From assembly GCA_028868305.1 (NCBI GenBank), contig JAGWUS010000012.1, positions 1-64,000 of the forward strand: 64,000 bases of DNA. The letters run 5' to 3'. The notes below the pieces were generated by a model. That model did no database searches. It was not told where the DNA came from and saw only the letters and a program-made list of their open reading frames with translations. This stretch comes from Burkholderiales bacterium. Its GTDB lineage: Bacteria > Pseudomonadota > Gammaproteobacteria > Burkholderiales > Burkholderiaceae_C. Below, piece after piece: positions 52,513-63,003 of the stretch (its first letter is position 1; each line of letters opens with the position of its first letter). The translations under genes were made by a program, and so were the position numbers.

Positions 52513-53629
52513 ACAACCACCCCGCTTCGCACCAGTCCGATACCAGGTCACGTGCATCTTCACTCAAACGCGCCATATCTCCAGCCTGCAAGTAACGCTG
52601 GTCAGCCAGTGTTCGTATGAGTTGGGCATCACGCCCACCGGCCCGAAAGCTCTCGCCATTGATGAATATGTGTTTTGCGTCGTACAGCATGCGGGTGCGG
52701 CGGTCAAGCCGAACACCGCCAGTCGGCAATTCCGCACCGCCAGCAAACCACACATTCGGTTTGGGCTCCGAGAGGTATTCACCCAGCGCCCGCTGCAGCG
52801 CCAGCGGGTCCCGCAGGGCCGCCCGCATGGCATCCACGGCGAAGTCCACCATGGCCTGCGGAACCTCTGCACTATGGGTCAGCGCTTCCTGTTTTGGATC
52901 GCGATAAATAGCGTCACCCGCCTCGTCTTCGGCTTGCTCTGCCAAGCGTTGAAGCACTTCGCGCGCCACTTCCCCTTTGCAAGGCGAGCGAAATCCGATG
53001 GAATAGGTCATACACTCGCCTTCTGCAATACCATCATGTGCCCAACGCGGCGGCAAGTACAGCATGTCACCGGGCTCCAGCACGAACTCCATCTCGGGTT
53101 CGAAGTTAGCCAGTATCTTCAGGGGCATGTCAGGCACCAGGCTCATGTCTTTCTGGCGTCCAATGCGCCATCGCCGGCGACCATGGGCCTGCAGCAAAAA
53201 AACATCGTAGCTGTCAAAATGCGGGCCCACGCCACCGCCGTCGGTGGCATAGCTGATCATCAGATCGTCCAGGCGCGCATCCGGCACAAAACGGAACTGG
53301 TTCATCAGTGTGTGAATACGCTCGTCGTGCAGATCCACACCTTGCACCAGCACCGACCAGGCACGCTGCTTGAAAGGCGGCAAGGATTTTCGGGCCAGGG
53401 GCCCGTGGCGCATGCGCCAGGCTTTTTCCCTGCCAGGCACGGCCTGCACCACCAGACGGGATTCCACATCGTCCATGGCCGCCAGATCCAGCAACTCGGT
53501 ACGGTCCAGAATGGGCTGAAAACCGGGGATCGCCTGGCGAATCAGCAGCGGTTTCTTCTCCCAGTAGCGGCGCATAAAGGTTTGCGGTGACAGTCCACCG
53601 AGCAGTTGCAGAGGTTCTTGGATGTTCAT
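52499..53629 (-). CDS. roxA: JmjC-type ribosomal protein hydroxylase (RoxA/YcfD-like)
   Basis: A 376-residue Fe(II)/2-oxoglutarate oxygenase of the cupin_4 family; E. coli RoxA hydroxylates an arginine of ribosomal protein L16. FMRRYWEKKPLLIRQAIPGF is the typical start. The metal site H-x-D is in GGGVGPHFDSYDVFLLQAHG and the distal His in YLPPRWAHDGIAEGECMTYS. The C-terminal winged-helix region follows. It is divergent from the FKBP gene with 14 bases between starts. Confidence 0.93.
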   Translation of the reverse strand: MNIQEPLQLLGGLSPQTFMRRYWEKKPLLIRQAIPGFQPILDRTELLDLAAMDDVESRLVVQAVPGREKAWRMRHGPLARKSLPPFKQRAWSVLVQGVDLHDERIHTLMNQFRFVPDARLDDLMISYATDGGGVGPHFDSYDVFLLQAHGRRRWRIGRQKDMSLVPDMPLKILANFEPEMEFVLEPGDMLYLPPRWAHDGIAEGECMTYSIGFRSPCKGEVAREVLQRLAEQAEDEAGDAIYRDPKQEALTHSAEVPQAMVDFAVDAMRAALRDPLALQRALGEYLSEPKPNVWFAGGAELPTGGVRLDRRTRMLYDAKHIFINGESFRAGGRDAQLIRTLADQRYLQAGDMARLSEDARDLVSDWCEAGWLYAEQ

Positions 53630-53643
53630 GGGACAATTCTCCT

Positions 53644-54177
53644 ATGGAAATCTCTCAACAATGCGTCGTTGCCCTCACCTGGACGCTGAAAGATACTTTG
53701 GGCGAAGTACTGGATGTTCTGGATGAATCGGTGGAATTTTTGGTCGGCGGCCAGGATTTGCTCCCTGTCATTGAGGAAGCTTTGCAGGGTCACAGCGCCG
53801 GAGAAACGGTTCAACTGCAAATTGAACCCGAACAGGCATTTGGCGACTTTAACGACCAATTGATCTTTCTGGAACCCCGCAATCTGTTCCCCCCGGAACT
53901 TCAGGAAGGCCTGACCATGGAAGGGCACGCACTGCCCGCCGGATGCAATCCCGATGCCCCCAAAGATGCGCTCTATACGGTGACGGACATCTATCCTGAG
54001 CACGTGGTGCTGGACGCCAACCACCCGCTGGCCGGCATTGCTATCCGCATCACCATGAAAGTGGAAGGCGTGCGTGAGGCCACCGAAGAAGAGATCGGGC
54101 GTGGTTCAGCCGGAACAGGCTTTTTCCGGATTCAACCCTTCCACGCTGAAACACCTGGCAACGACACGCTGCACTAA
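53644..54177 (+). CDS. FKBP-type peptidyl-prolyl isomerase, SlyD-like
   Basis: A 177-residue protein from the ATG at 53644, inside a longer frame that starts at 53587 within roxA. FKBP segments: FLVGGQDLLPVIEEALQGHS, VQLQIEPEQAFGDFNDQLIF. The insert-in-flap domain follows (VTDIYPEHVVLDANHPLAGI) and the end FFRIQPFHAETPGNDTLH lacks the His-rich tail of E. coli SlyD. It assists folding and possibly metallochaperoning. Faces the roxA gene. Confidence 0.9.
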   Translation: MEISQQCVVALTWTLKDTLGEVLDVLDESVEFLVGGQDLLPVIEEALQGHSAGETVQLQIEPEQAFGDFNDQLIFLEPRNLFPPELQEGLTMEGHALPAGCNPDAPKDALYTVTDIYPEHVVLDANHPLAGIAIRITMKVEGVREATEEEIGRGSAGTGFFRIQPFHAETPGNDTLH

Positions 54178-54187
54178 CCAGTGCTGG

Positions 54188-54637
54188 CTATTTTCTCCCC
54201 GTGGATCCGTAACCGCCCTCACCACGCTCTGAGGTCGCAGCAAATTCATTCACCACGTTGAACTGGGCCTGCACCACCGGCACGATCACCAGTTGGGCCA
54301 GGCGCTCCATGGGTTGCAGCGTGAAAGCCACGTCGCTGCGATTCCAGGCGCTCACCATGAGCTGCCCCTGGTAATCGCTGTCGATCAGGCCGACCAGATT
54401 CCCCAGAACAATTCCGTGCTTGTGCCCCAAGCCCGAGCGCGGCAAGATGAGCGCCGCGTAGGCCGGGTCGTCCAGATGAATCGCCATCCCCGTAGGCACC
54501 AGTTGCCAGGCGTTGGGCTCCAACGTGAGTGGCGCGTCCAGGCAGGCCCGCAAGTCGAGTCCGGCGCTACCGGGGGTTGCGTAGGCAGGAAGGTTGTCGT
54601 TCAGACGGCTGTCGAGGATTTTGACGTCAATTTTCAT
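54188..54637 (-). CDS. dut: deoxyuridine 5'-triphosphate nucleotidohydrolase
   Basis: A 149-residue dUTPase from ATG 54637. All five motifs: [73 protein letters not shown], and [12 protein letters not shown] at the end. Hydrolyses dUTP to dUMP, keeping uracil out of DNA. Follows coaBC by four bases, as in many Proteobacteria. Confidence 0.95.
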   Translation of the reverse strand: MKIDVKILDSRLNDNLPAYATPGSAGLDLRACLDAPLTLEPNAWQLVPTGMAIHLDDPAYAALILPRSGLGHKHGIVLGNLVGLIDSDYQGQLMVSAWNRSDVAFTLQPMERLAQLVIVPVVQAQFNVVNEFAATSERGEGGYGSTGRK

Positions 54638-54641
54638 GGGT

Positions 54642-55865
54642 TTATCGGGCAGGTGCATGCAAGCGGGTAGCAATCTCGGCGACCAGTTGCCGCGCCAGCG
54701 CCAGTTTGTTGTTACGGGGAAGTTCTCGAACGCCGTGGGCGTCGACCAGCATCAGGGCGTTCTCGTCCTGCCCAAAAGTGGCAGGTCCAATGTTGCCCAC
54801 CAGCAGCGGCACACCCTTGCGTTCGCGCTTGGCGGTCGCGTGGGCCAGCAGATCGTGGCTCTCGGCGGCAAAGCCAACGCAGTACAGGGCTCCACTGGCA
54901 GCGCGAGGAGATCGGGCAATGGTCGCCAAGATGTCGGCGTTCTCTACAAATGCCAGCTGGGGTGCTGCACCGGAGCCATCTTTCTTGATCTTGTGGTTGG
55001 CAGATGCCGCGGGCCGCCAGTCGGCCACCGCCGCAGTTGCTATAAATACAGTAGCTGCACGTGCAATATCTACGCAGGCTTCAAGCATATTGGATGCCGA
55101 ACGCACATCCAGCCGCTCCACGCCACGGGGCGTTGGAAGACTTACCGGCCCGGCCACCAGCGTGACGCGTGCACCCGCCTCGCATGCCGCCCGGGCTATG
55201 GCAAAGCCCATCTTGCCACTGGACAGGTTCGTGATGCCACGTACCGGATCAATCGCCTCATAGGTCGGGCCGGCACTCACCAGCACATGCTGACCCGCCA
55301 GCACCTTGGGCTGAAAGAAAGCCACCACATCCTGCAACAGTTCGTCGGGCTCCAGCATGCGGCCATCACCGGTTTCACCGCAGGCCTGCTCGCCGGTACC
55401 GACGCCAAACACCGTGGTGCCATCTGCCTGGAGTTGCGCGAGGTTGCGCTGGGTAGCGGGGTGCGCCCACATTTCGCGGTTCATGGCGGGCGCCACCAGC
55501 AGGGACACCTTGTCGATGGGACGTGCCAGGCACATCAGACTGAGCAGATCGTCAGCGCGGCCATGCAGCAGCTTGGCCATAAAGTCAGCGCTACACGGGG
55601 CAATCAGGATCGCATCGGCCTCACGGCTCAGGTTGATATGCGCCATGTTGTTGCCCTCGCGCGCATCCCACTGCGAGTCATACACCGGGCGGTTGCTCAG
55701 GGCCTGCATCGTCACCGGGGTGATGAACTGCGCAGCCGCCTCCGTCATCACCACCTGGACCGTAGCACCCTCCTTGATCAGGGCCCGGCACAACTCGGCC
55801 GCCTTATAGCAGGCGATGCCACCCGTCAGTCCAAGGACAATATGTTTTCCAGCAAGGTCATTCAT
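54642..55865 (-). CDS. coaBC: bifunctional phosphopantothenoylcysteine decarboxylase/synthetase
   Basis: A 407-residue CoA-synthesis enzyme. The FMN-dependent CoaC part holds [36 protein letters not shown] and [20 protein letters not shown]. The CoaB part holds [20 protein letters not shown] and the later [20 protein letters not shown]. The ATG at 55865 lacks a clear ribosome site; a TTG at 55874 with GAGG nine bases upstream is a plausible alternative start. It overlaps the promoter region of pyrG, which is divergent. Confidence 0.95.
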   Translation of the reverse strand: MNDLAGKHIVLGLTGGIACYKAAELCRALIKEGATVQVVMTEAAAQFITPVTMQALSNRPVYDSQWDAREGNNMAHINLSREADAILIAPCSADFMAKLLHGRADDLLSLMCLARPIDKVSLLVAPAMNREMWAHPATQRNLAQLQADGTTVFGVGTGEQACGETGDGRMLEPDELLQDVVAFFQPKVLAGQHVLVSAGPTYEAIDPVRGITNLSSGKMGFAIARAACEAGARVTLVAGPVSLPTPRGVERLDVRSASNMLEACVDIARAATVFIATAAVADWRPAASANHKIKKDGSGAAPQLAFVENADILATIARSPRAASGALYCVGFAAESHDLLAHATAKRERKGVPLLVGNIGPATFGQDENALMLVDAHGVRELPRNNKLALARQLVAEIATRLHAPAR

Positions 55866-55887
55866 GGGAGGCAATGTAGCAGACCTC

Positions 55888-57601
<1,714 letters not shown>

Positions 57602-57602
<1 letters not shown>

Positions 57603-58456
57603 TGAACCTCTGTGGCTTCGAAGTCGGCCTGCACCGCCCCATCTTCCTGATTGCAGGCCCCTGCGTCATCGAATCCGAGCAGTTGCAGATGGATACGGCG
57701 GGCACGCTGAAGGAAATCACTTCCGCGCTCGGTATCCCTTTCATCTTCAAAAGCAGTTTTGACAAGGCCAACCGCTCTAGCGGCTCCACTTTCCGTGGTC
57801 CGGGCCTGGAAAAAGGTCTGGAAATTCTGGCCAAGGTCAAAAAAGAACTGGGCTTGCCGGTGCTGACCGACGTGCATGACGAGTCCCAGATTGCCCAGGT
57901 CGCTTCGGTGGTGGACGTGCTGCAAACCCCTGCGTTCCTGTGCCGCCAGACCGATTTCATCCGCGCCGTGGCGCAAAGTGGCAAACCGGTGAACATCAAG
58001 AAGGGCCAGTTCCTGGCCCCCCATGACATGAAAAATGTCATCGACAAGGCCCGTGCCGCAGCACGCGAGGCAGGACTGCCAGAAGACAGTTTCATGGCCT
58101 GCGAACGGGGCGCCAGCTTTGGTTACAACAACCTGGTCAGCGACATGCGCAGCCTGGCCATCATGCGCGAGACCGGCGCTCCCGTTGTGTTTGATGCGAC
58201 CCACTCAGTGCAACTACCGGGTGGCCAGGGCACCAGCAGCGGTGGCCAGCGCGAGATGGTGCCGGTACTGGCCCGTGCAGCCGTTGCGGTGGGCGTGGCC
58301 GGCCTGTTTATGGAAACCCATCCGGACCCGTCCAAAGCCATGAGCGACGGCCCCAACGCCGTTCCCCTCAAACACATGAAAGCTCTGCTGGAAACGCTGG
58401 TTGCGCTGGATTACGTCACCAAAAAAACTCCGTTTTTGGAGAACAGCTTCCACTGA
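57602..58456 (+). CDS. kdsA: 3-deoxy-8-phosphooctulonate synthase
   Basis: A 284-residue TIM-barrel enzyme that condenses PEP with arabinose 5-phosphate to make Kdo-8-P for lipid [21 protein letters not shown] opens the protein, the segment [20 protein letters not shown] follows, and the end region has VFMETHPDP-like [20 protein letters not shown]. Cys and acid positions of metal-dependent KdsA (AGPCV) suggest the metal-dependent class, tentatively. TAATG overlap couples it to pyrG. Confidence 0.96.
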
Positions 58457-58479
58457 TTCCGTTTTTAATGTTCCATTGA

Positions 58480-59781
<1,302 letters not shown>

Positions 59782-59808
59782 ACGTAAAACCGCACCTCCC
59801 GCCATTCC

Positions 59809-60084
59809 ATGAGTACCCGTCTGGTCCCCATTGCATTGATTGCCTTGCTGGTAATCCTGCATGGGCAACTGTGGTTTGGCAGGGGCAGTGTCCCCAATGT
59901 CTCGAAGTTGCAAGGGCAACTAGCAGAACAAAAACACAAGAACGCCCTGGCGGTACAGGCCAATGAGCGCCTGTCTGCGGAAATTCATGATCTGCGCGAA
60001 GGTCTGGAAATTGTTGAAGAAAAGGCGCGCTCCGAGTTGGGCATGGTGCGCGCCAACGAAATCTACGTCCAGATTGCCAAATAA
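59809..60084 (+). CDS. ftsB: cell division protein FtsB
   Basis: A 91-residue bitopic protein. The membrane segment (LVPIALIALLVILHGQLWFG) is followed by VPNVSKLQGQLAEQKHKNAL, the start of a coiled coil of about 35 residues, and ends with ARSELGMVRANEIYVQIAK, the typical FtsB end. It joins FtsL and FtsQ in the division complex. Position directly after eno is the classical order. Confidence 0.93.
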   Translation: MSTRLVPIALIALLVILHGQLWFGRGSVPNVSKLQGQLAEQKHKNALAVQANERLSAEIHDLREGLEIVEEKARSELGMVRANEIYVQIAK

Positions 60085-60105
60085 CCATCACGCCTTCGTC
60101 CGGCC

Positions 60106-60594
60106 ATGCGCATAGCCATTCTGGGCGCTGTGTGCACCGGAAAATCCGCTCTGGCTCAGGCATTGGCGCGCAGCGGCATCTTGACGATCGCAGATACCAC
60201 TCCCTTGATGACGGCGATTTACAGTGACGTGCTGTTTCAGGACACCTCACGGTATGCTGAAGCCCTGTCGCACCAACGCAGCTACGATCTGACACTGGTC
60301 ACCGCCACAGACCTCCCCTGGGTTTCGGTCGGAGTTCCGCATGATGGGGAAACGACCCGGACAGCCGTAGACCGCAAACTGCGTGCGGTACTGCAGGCCC
60401 ACCAGATTGCCCACACTGTCATCTGTGGGTCGGAGCCGTCACGAACCCTGTCTGCACTGGAGAGTGTTGCCCACTGGCACAAAAAACCACTACCACGCAG
60501 CGCCCATGATACGGACTGGAAATGGGCATGTAACAGCTGTTCAGACCCGGAGTGTGAACACCGCCTGTTCAGCCAGTTGCTGTCAGCGCCCTGA
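60106..60594 (+). CDS. NadR-like P-loop nucleotide-binding protein with C-terminal cysteine cluster
   Basis: A 162-residue protein. Walker A is ILGAVCTGKSALAQALARSG at the N-terminus. The middle (SYDLTLVTATDLPWVSVGVP followed by HDGETTRTAVDRKLRAVLQA) resembles the nicotinamide-riboside-kinase domain of NadR. The C-terminus has ACNSCSDPECEHRLF with three or four Cys and a His, possibly a zinc site, unusual for this fold. It follows ftsB by 21 bases. Could phosphorylate a nucleoside or serve as a regulatory ATPase; not established. Confidence 0.75.
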   Translation: MRIAILGAVCTGKSALAQALARSGILTIADTTPLMTAIYSDVLFQDTSRYAEALSHQRSYDLTLVTATDLPWVSVGVPHDGETTRTAVDRKLRAVLQAHQIAHTVICGSEPSRTLSALESVAHWHKKPLPRSAHDTDWKWACNSCSDPECEHRLFSQLLSAP

Positions 60595-60643
60595 GCATGT
60601 TCTGAATAACTCGCAATCAATTGGCGTGGCGAGTCAGTAGTTT

Positions 60644-60736
60644 TCAAATGATGGCAACGATCTTGTCGTCAAAGCCGGTGAAACGGCGCTCATGCTTGGG
60701 GATGAAAACGGGCTCGAAGGTGCCAGAACGGTCAAC
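60644..60736 (-). pseudogene. remnant of IS256-family transposase
   Basis: A peptide VDRSGTFEPVFIPKHERRFT followed by GFDDKIVAII and a stop is recognisable as the conserved N-terminal region of IS256-family (mutator) transposases. Only about 30 codons survive, with no start, catalytic DDE residues or terminal repeats. Confidence 0.75.
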
Positions 60737-60812
60737 GCCTTGCGCTTGCCCGGTCGCATGGCGATATGCCAGGCAACTTCTGATTTTGCATCAAGGCGCT
60801 TTTCAATGCCCT
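60733..60812 (-). pseudogene. remnant of IS5-family transposase
   Basis: On the minus strand EGIEKRLDAKSEVAWHIAMR followed by PGKRKAL is recognisable as part of an IS5-type (IS1106/ISL-like) transposase C-terminal region. It abuts the IS256 remnant within a few bases, so two different elements have been fused and deleted to stubs. The rest of the 438-base gap between 60595 and 61032 holds the terminator and palindrome listed next, and otherwise nothing recognised. Confidence 0.6.
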
Positions 60813-60926
60813 CCTATCACACCCACCACCGGTAGCATGACGCTGGACGGTTCCCGTACCATGGGCATCCGGTAATTCAGAGCCCACCACAAAACCCAAC
60901 TCGAATTTTTTGCTTTCACCTGCTCG

Positions 60927-60954
60927 GAGGGGGCCATGCCCCCCTCTTTTTTTT
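60927..60954 (+). terminator. intrinsic terminator with eight-T tail
   Basis: GAGGGGG (60927-60933) pairs with CCCCCTC (60940-60946), followed by eight T (60947-60954). It isolates the lipoprotein genes from upstream transcription and abuts the palindrome that begins at 60955. Confidence 0.8.
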
Positions 60955-60981
60955 GTACACCCCCCCGAAGGAGGGGTACAC
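60955..60981. promoter_or_regulatory. C-run/G-run palindrome upstream of lipoprotein 1
   Basis: GTACACCCCCCC-GAAGGA-GGGGTACAC: near-perfect palindrome whose right end lies 51 bases before the ATG at 61033. A similar element stands at nearly the same distance before the paralogous gene at 63004, so it is probably a regulatory site or promoter element shared by both. Confidence 0.55.
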
Positions 60982-61032
60982 AAGCCAAAAGTCAGCGCCA
61001 AAAATTGACCCATCTGTTTTCCTGGAGGTTTT

Positions 61033-62877
61033 ATGAATCATTCAATTCGGTATTTATGGACAGCAGGATTGCTCGCCGCTTTGACAGCTTGTGGGGGCGG
61101 TAGTAATAGCGGCAGCACTGCTTCTGTCGTGACAGGCGTTGCAGCGACTGGTTTGGCCATTTCTGGCGGTACGGTTAACCTCAAATGTGTCTCCGGCACA
61201 GCCTCTTACCCCGCGACGGGCACAGACGGCAGTTTCAGCATCGATGTCAGCGGCATGACTCTGCCTTGTGTTGCTCGGGTGGACTTCAAGGACGCTTCTG
61301 GCAAAGCCCAACAATTGCATTCCTTTGTGTCCGCCGCAGGAAATGTCAACATCACTCCAATCACTGATCTGTTAGTTGCAAAGTTGACAGGTGCAGCTGC
61401 AGCCAATGCTTTTGACACATTTAACGCCACTTTTCTGAAAACCATTTCAGCAACACAGTTGTCGGAGGCATCCAAAGCTGTCAAAGCCTATCTGGCAGCA
61501 AATTTGGGCATGACCGTAACCAACTTGCCCGATGATTTCGTCGGCACCAAATTCAAACCCAAAACCGCGACCACCGCTGGTGATGCATTTGACGGGGTGC
61601 TGGATGACTTCAAGGTGAAACTGGGTGCCAAATCACTGACTACGGTGGAAAACGAAGTCATCACCGCCGGCAGCAATGGTGGAACGGCAGGTTACCCCGC
61701 TACGGCGACGTTTACCGGAAAACTCTCTGACGGCTCGGCCTGTACCGTGGATATTGCGGCTGACCACAGTGTGAACGTGACTGCTGCAAACTGGGCGTAT
61801 ACCGGTGGCAACATCAAAACCACACTGGATGGCTTTTACTTTGACAACGCCAGTGGTGAAATTGCTCCCGCTGTGATCTACAGCGGCACACGCCGCTTTT
61901 TTGAATCCAATGCAGGCAATTACCAAGCCGCTACGGCTGCAGCGCCAGCCTACAACACAGGTCTGAGTTTTGATGCCACCAGTGGCAAACTGATCATGGC
62001 AAGCGGCAGTGTGATCACTGACACCTCCTTCACACCAGCCGCAGGAGCCAATTTCAACTTCGTTTGTGCGGGTGACGCTTACCCAACGGGAGCCCCTGTG
62101 GGCATTTCAGAATTTAACAAGGCAACACCTTCACGGTTCAAAGCAAGCACCCTGGTTGGCGGCCCGTACACTGCACCCACCGCCAGCAACCAGGCCTGCA
62201 CTTTCACGGTAGATGCAACCGGCAATGCCAGCATCAACTGGGCCGGTTTTACCACCACGGGCGGCAAGCTTGATCTACCCAATACATGGCTGACAGGGGC
62301 CGCGGATCAAAACACCACTCAGGCCAAATACGACATTTACTACAGCAAAACGACGGGTGCCATTGTTGGAACCAGCATGGGCGGCAGTATCATGCTGACC
62401 CCTAACGAAAGCGCTGGCTCGGACTGGTTCAGTGTCACCATCAGCCAATCTGCTGCCAACAAGCAGGCTGTCGTTTTAGCCAACGGTTTGGCCAGTGACT
62501 CCAAGAGCGTGACCTGTAGCACGGCCAATGACCCTGCGGGCAAATGGGCGCAAGTAGCCAGCTACATCGGCACCTGGAAGGGCACGAAGGACAACAACTT
62601 CCACTTTGGTACCAATGCAACCTGCCAACTGGTTGTGGATGCCAAGGGTGCCATGACTTATACCGATACCGCTGGTGTGGCAACAGCCATTGACAGCACG
62701 GGATGGACAGTAACACCGCCCAACAGTGGTGCCTACTACGACTTTGCCAAAACAGGCACCGCCATCACCTTCAGCATGGACTTCACCGGCACGACCGTCA
62801 GTGGAGCCAAGCCACAGGCTTACTTCTGGAAAAGTGGTGCATCCACAGAATACTGCAACAACATGAGCAAACTTTGA
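61033..62877 (+). CDS. putative surface lipoprotein, 614 aa, paralogue of next gene
   Basis: A secreted lipoprotein with signal MNHSIRYLWTAGLLAALTAC and lipobox LTACGGGS; GGAGG lies five bases before the ATG. An N-terminal domain (VVTGVAATGLAISGGTVNLK with Cys in LKCVSG and LPCVARV, then NVNITPITDLLVAKLTGAAA) is shared with the downstream gene and with other Burkholderiales lipoproteins. The rest is a low-lysine, Gly/Ser/Thr-rich region with several Cys (SACTVDIA, FVCAGD, QACTFTVD, TCSTANDP, ATCQLVVD) spaced as in disulfide-bonded beta domains. No catalytic motif. It lies between two terminators, so it is probably a single-gene transcript. Function unknown. Confidence 0.85.
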   Translation: MNHSIRYLWTAGLLAALTACGGGSNSGSTASVVTGVAATGLAISGGTVNLKCVSGTASYPATGTDGSFSIDVSGMTLPCVARVDFKDASGKAQQLHSFVSAAGNVNITPITDLLVAKLTGAAAANAFDTFNATFLKTISATQLSEASKAVKAYLAANLGMTVTNLPDDFVGTKFKPKTATTAGDAFDGVLDDFKVKLGAKSLTTVENEVITAGSNGGTAGYPATATFTGKLSDGSACTVDIAADHSVNVTAANWAYTGGNIKTTLDGFYFDNASGEIAPAVIYSGTRRFFESNAGNYQAATAAAPAYNTGLSFDATSGKLIMASGSVITDTSFTPAAGANFNFVCAGDAYPTGAPVGISEFNKATPSRFKASTLVGGPYTAPTASNQACTFTVDATGNASINWAGFTTTGGKLDLPNTWLTGAADQNTTQAKYDIYYSKTTGAIVGTSMGGSIMLTPNESAGSDWFSVTISQSAANKQAVVLANGLASDSKSVTCSTANDPAGKWAQVASYIGTWKGTKDNNFHFGTNATCQLVVDAKGAMTYTDTAGVATAIDSTGWTVTPPNSGAYYDFAKTGTAITFSMDFTGTTVSGAKPQAYFWKSGASTEYCNNMSKL

Positions 62878-62899
62878 CTTTCACTGTCGCACACCTGAG

Positions 62900-62923
62900 A
62901 AGCCCGCACTGTGCGGGCTTTTT
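62900..62923 (+). terminator. intrinsic terminator after lipoprotein 1
   Basis: AAGCCCGCAC pairs with GTGCGGGCTT, followed by a short T run (62920-62923), 20 bases after the stop of the 614-aa lipoprotein. Confidence 0.75.
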
Positions 62924-62929
62924 GATTGA

Positions 62930-62950
62930 TACCCCCCCTCAGAGGGGTAC
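62930..62950. promoter_or_regulatory. C-run/G-run palindrome upstream of lipoprotein 2
   Basis: TACCCCCCC-TCAGA-GGGGTAC is a near-perfect palindrome that resembles the one at 60955-60981. Its right end lies 53 bases before the ATG at 63004, and the next 30 bases (GC, AAAAG, GCCA blocks) also resemble those after the first element. Confidence 0.55.
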
Positions 62951-63003
62951 AAATGCAAAAGCAACTGCCAGAGAATGAATTTGTTCACTTTTTTGGAGCA
63001 AAC

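Noticed and set aside
60955-62950. Two C/G palindromes considered as a CRISPR or transposon end pair
   Set aside because: Only two copies, nearly 2 kb apart, no spacers, no target-site duplication or transposase between them; constant distance to ATG fits regulation better.
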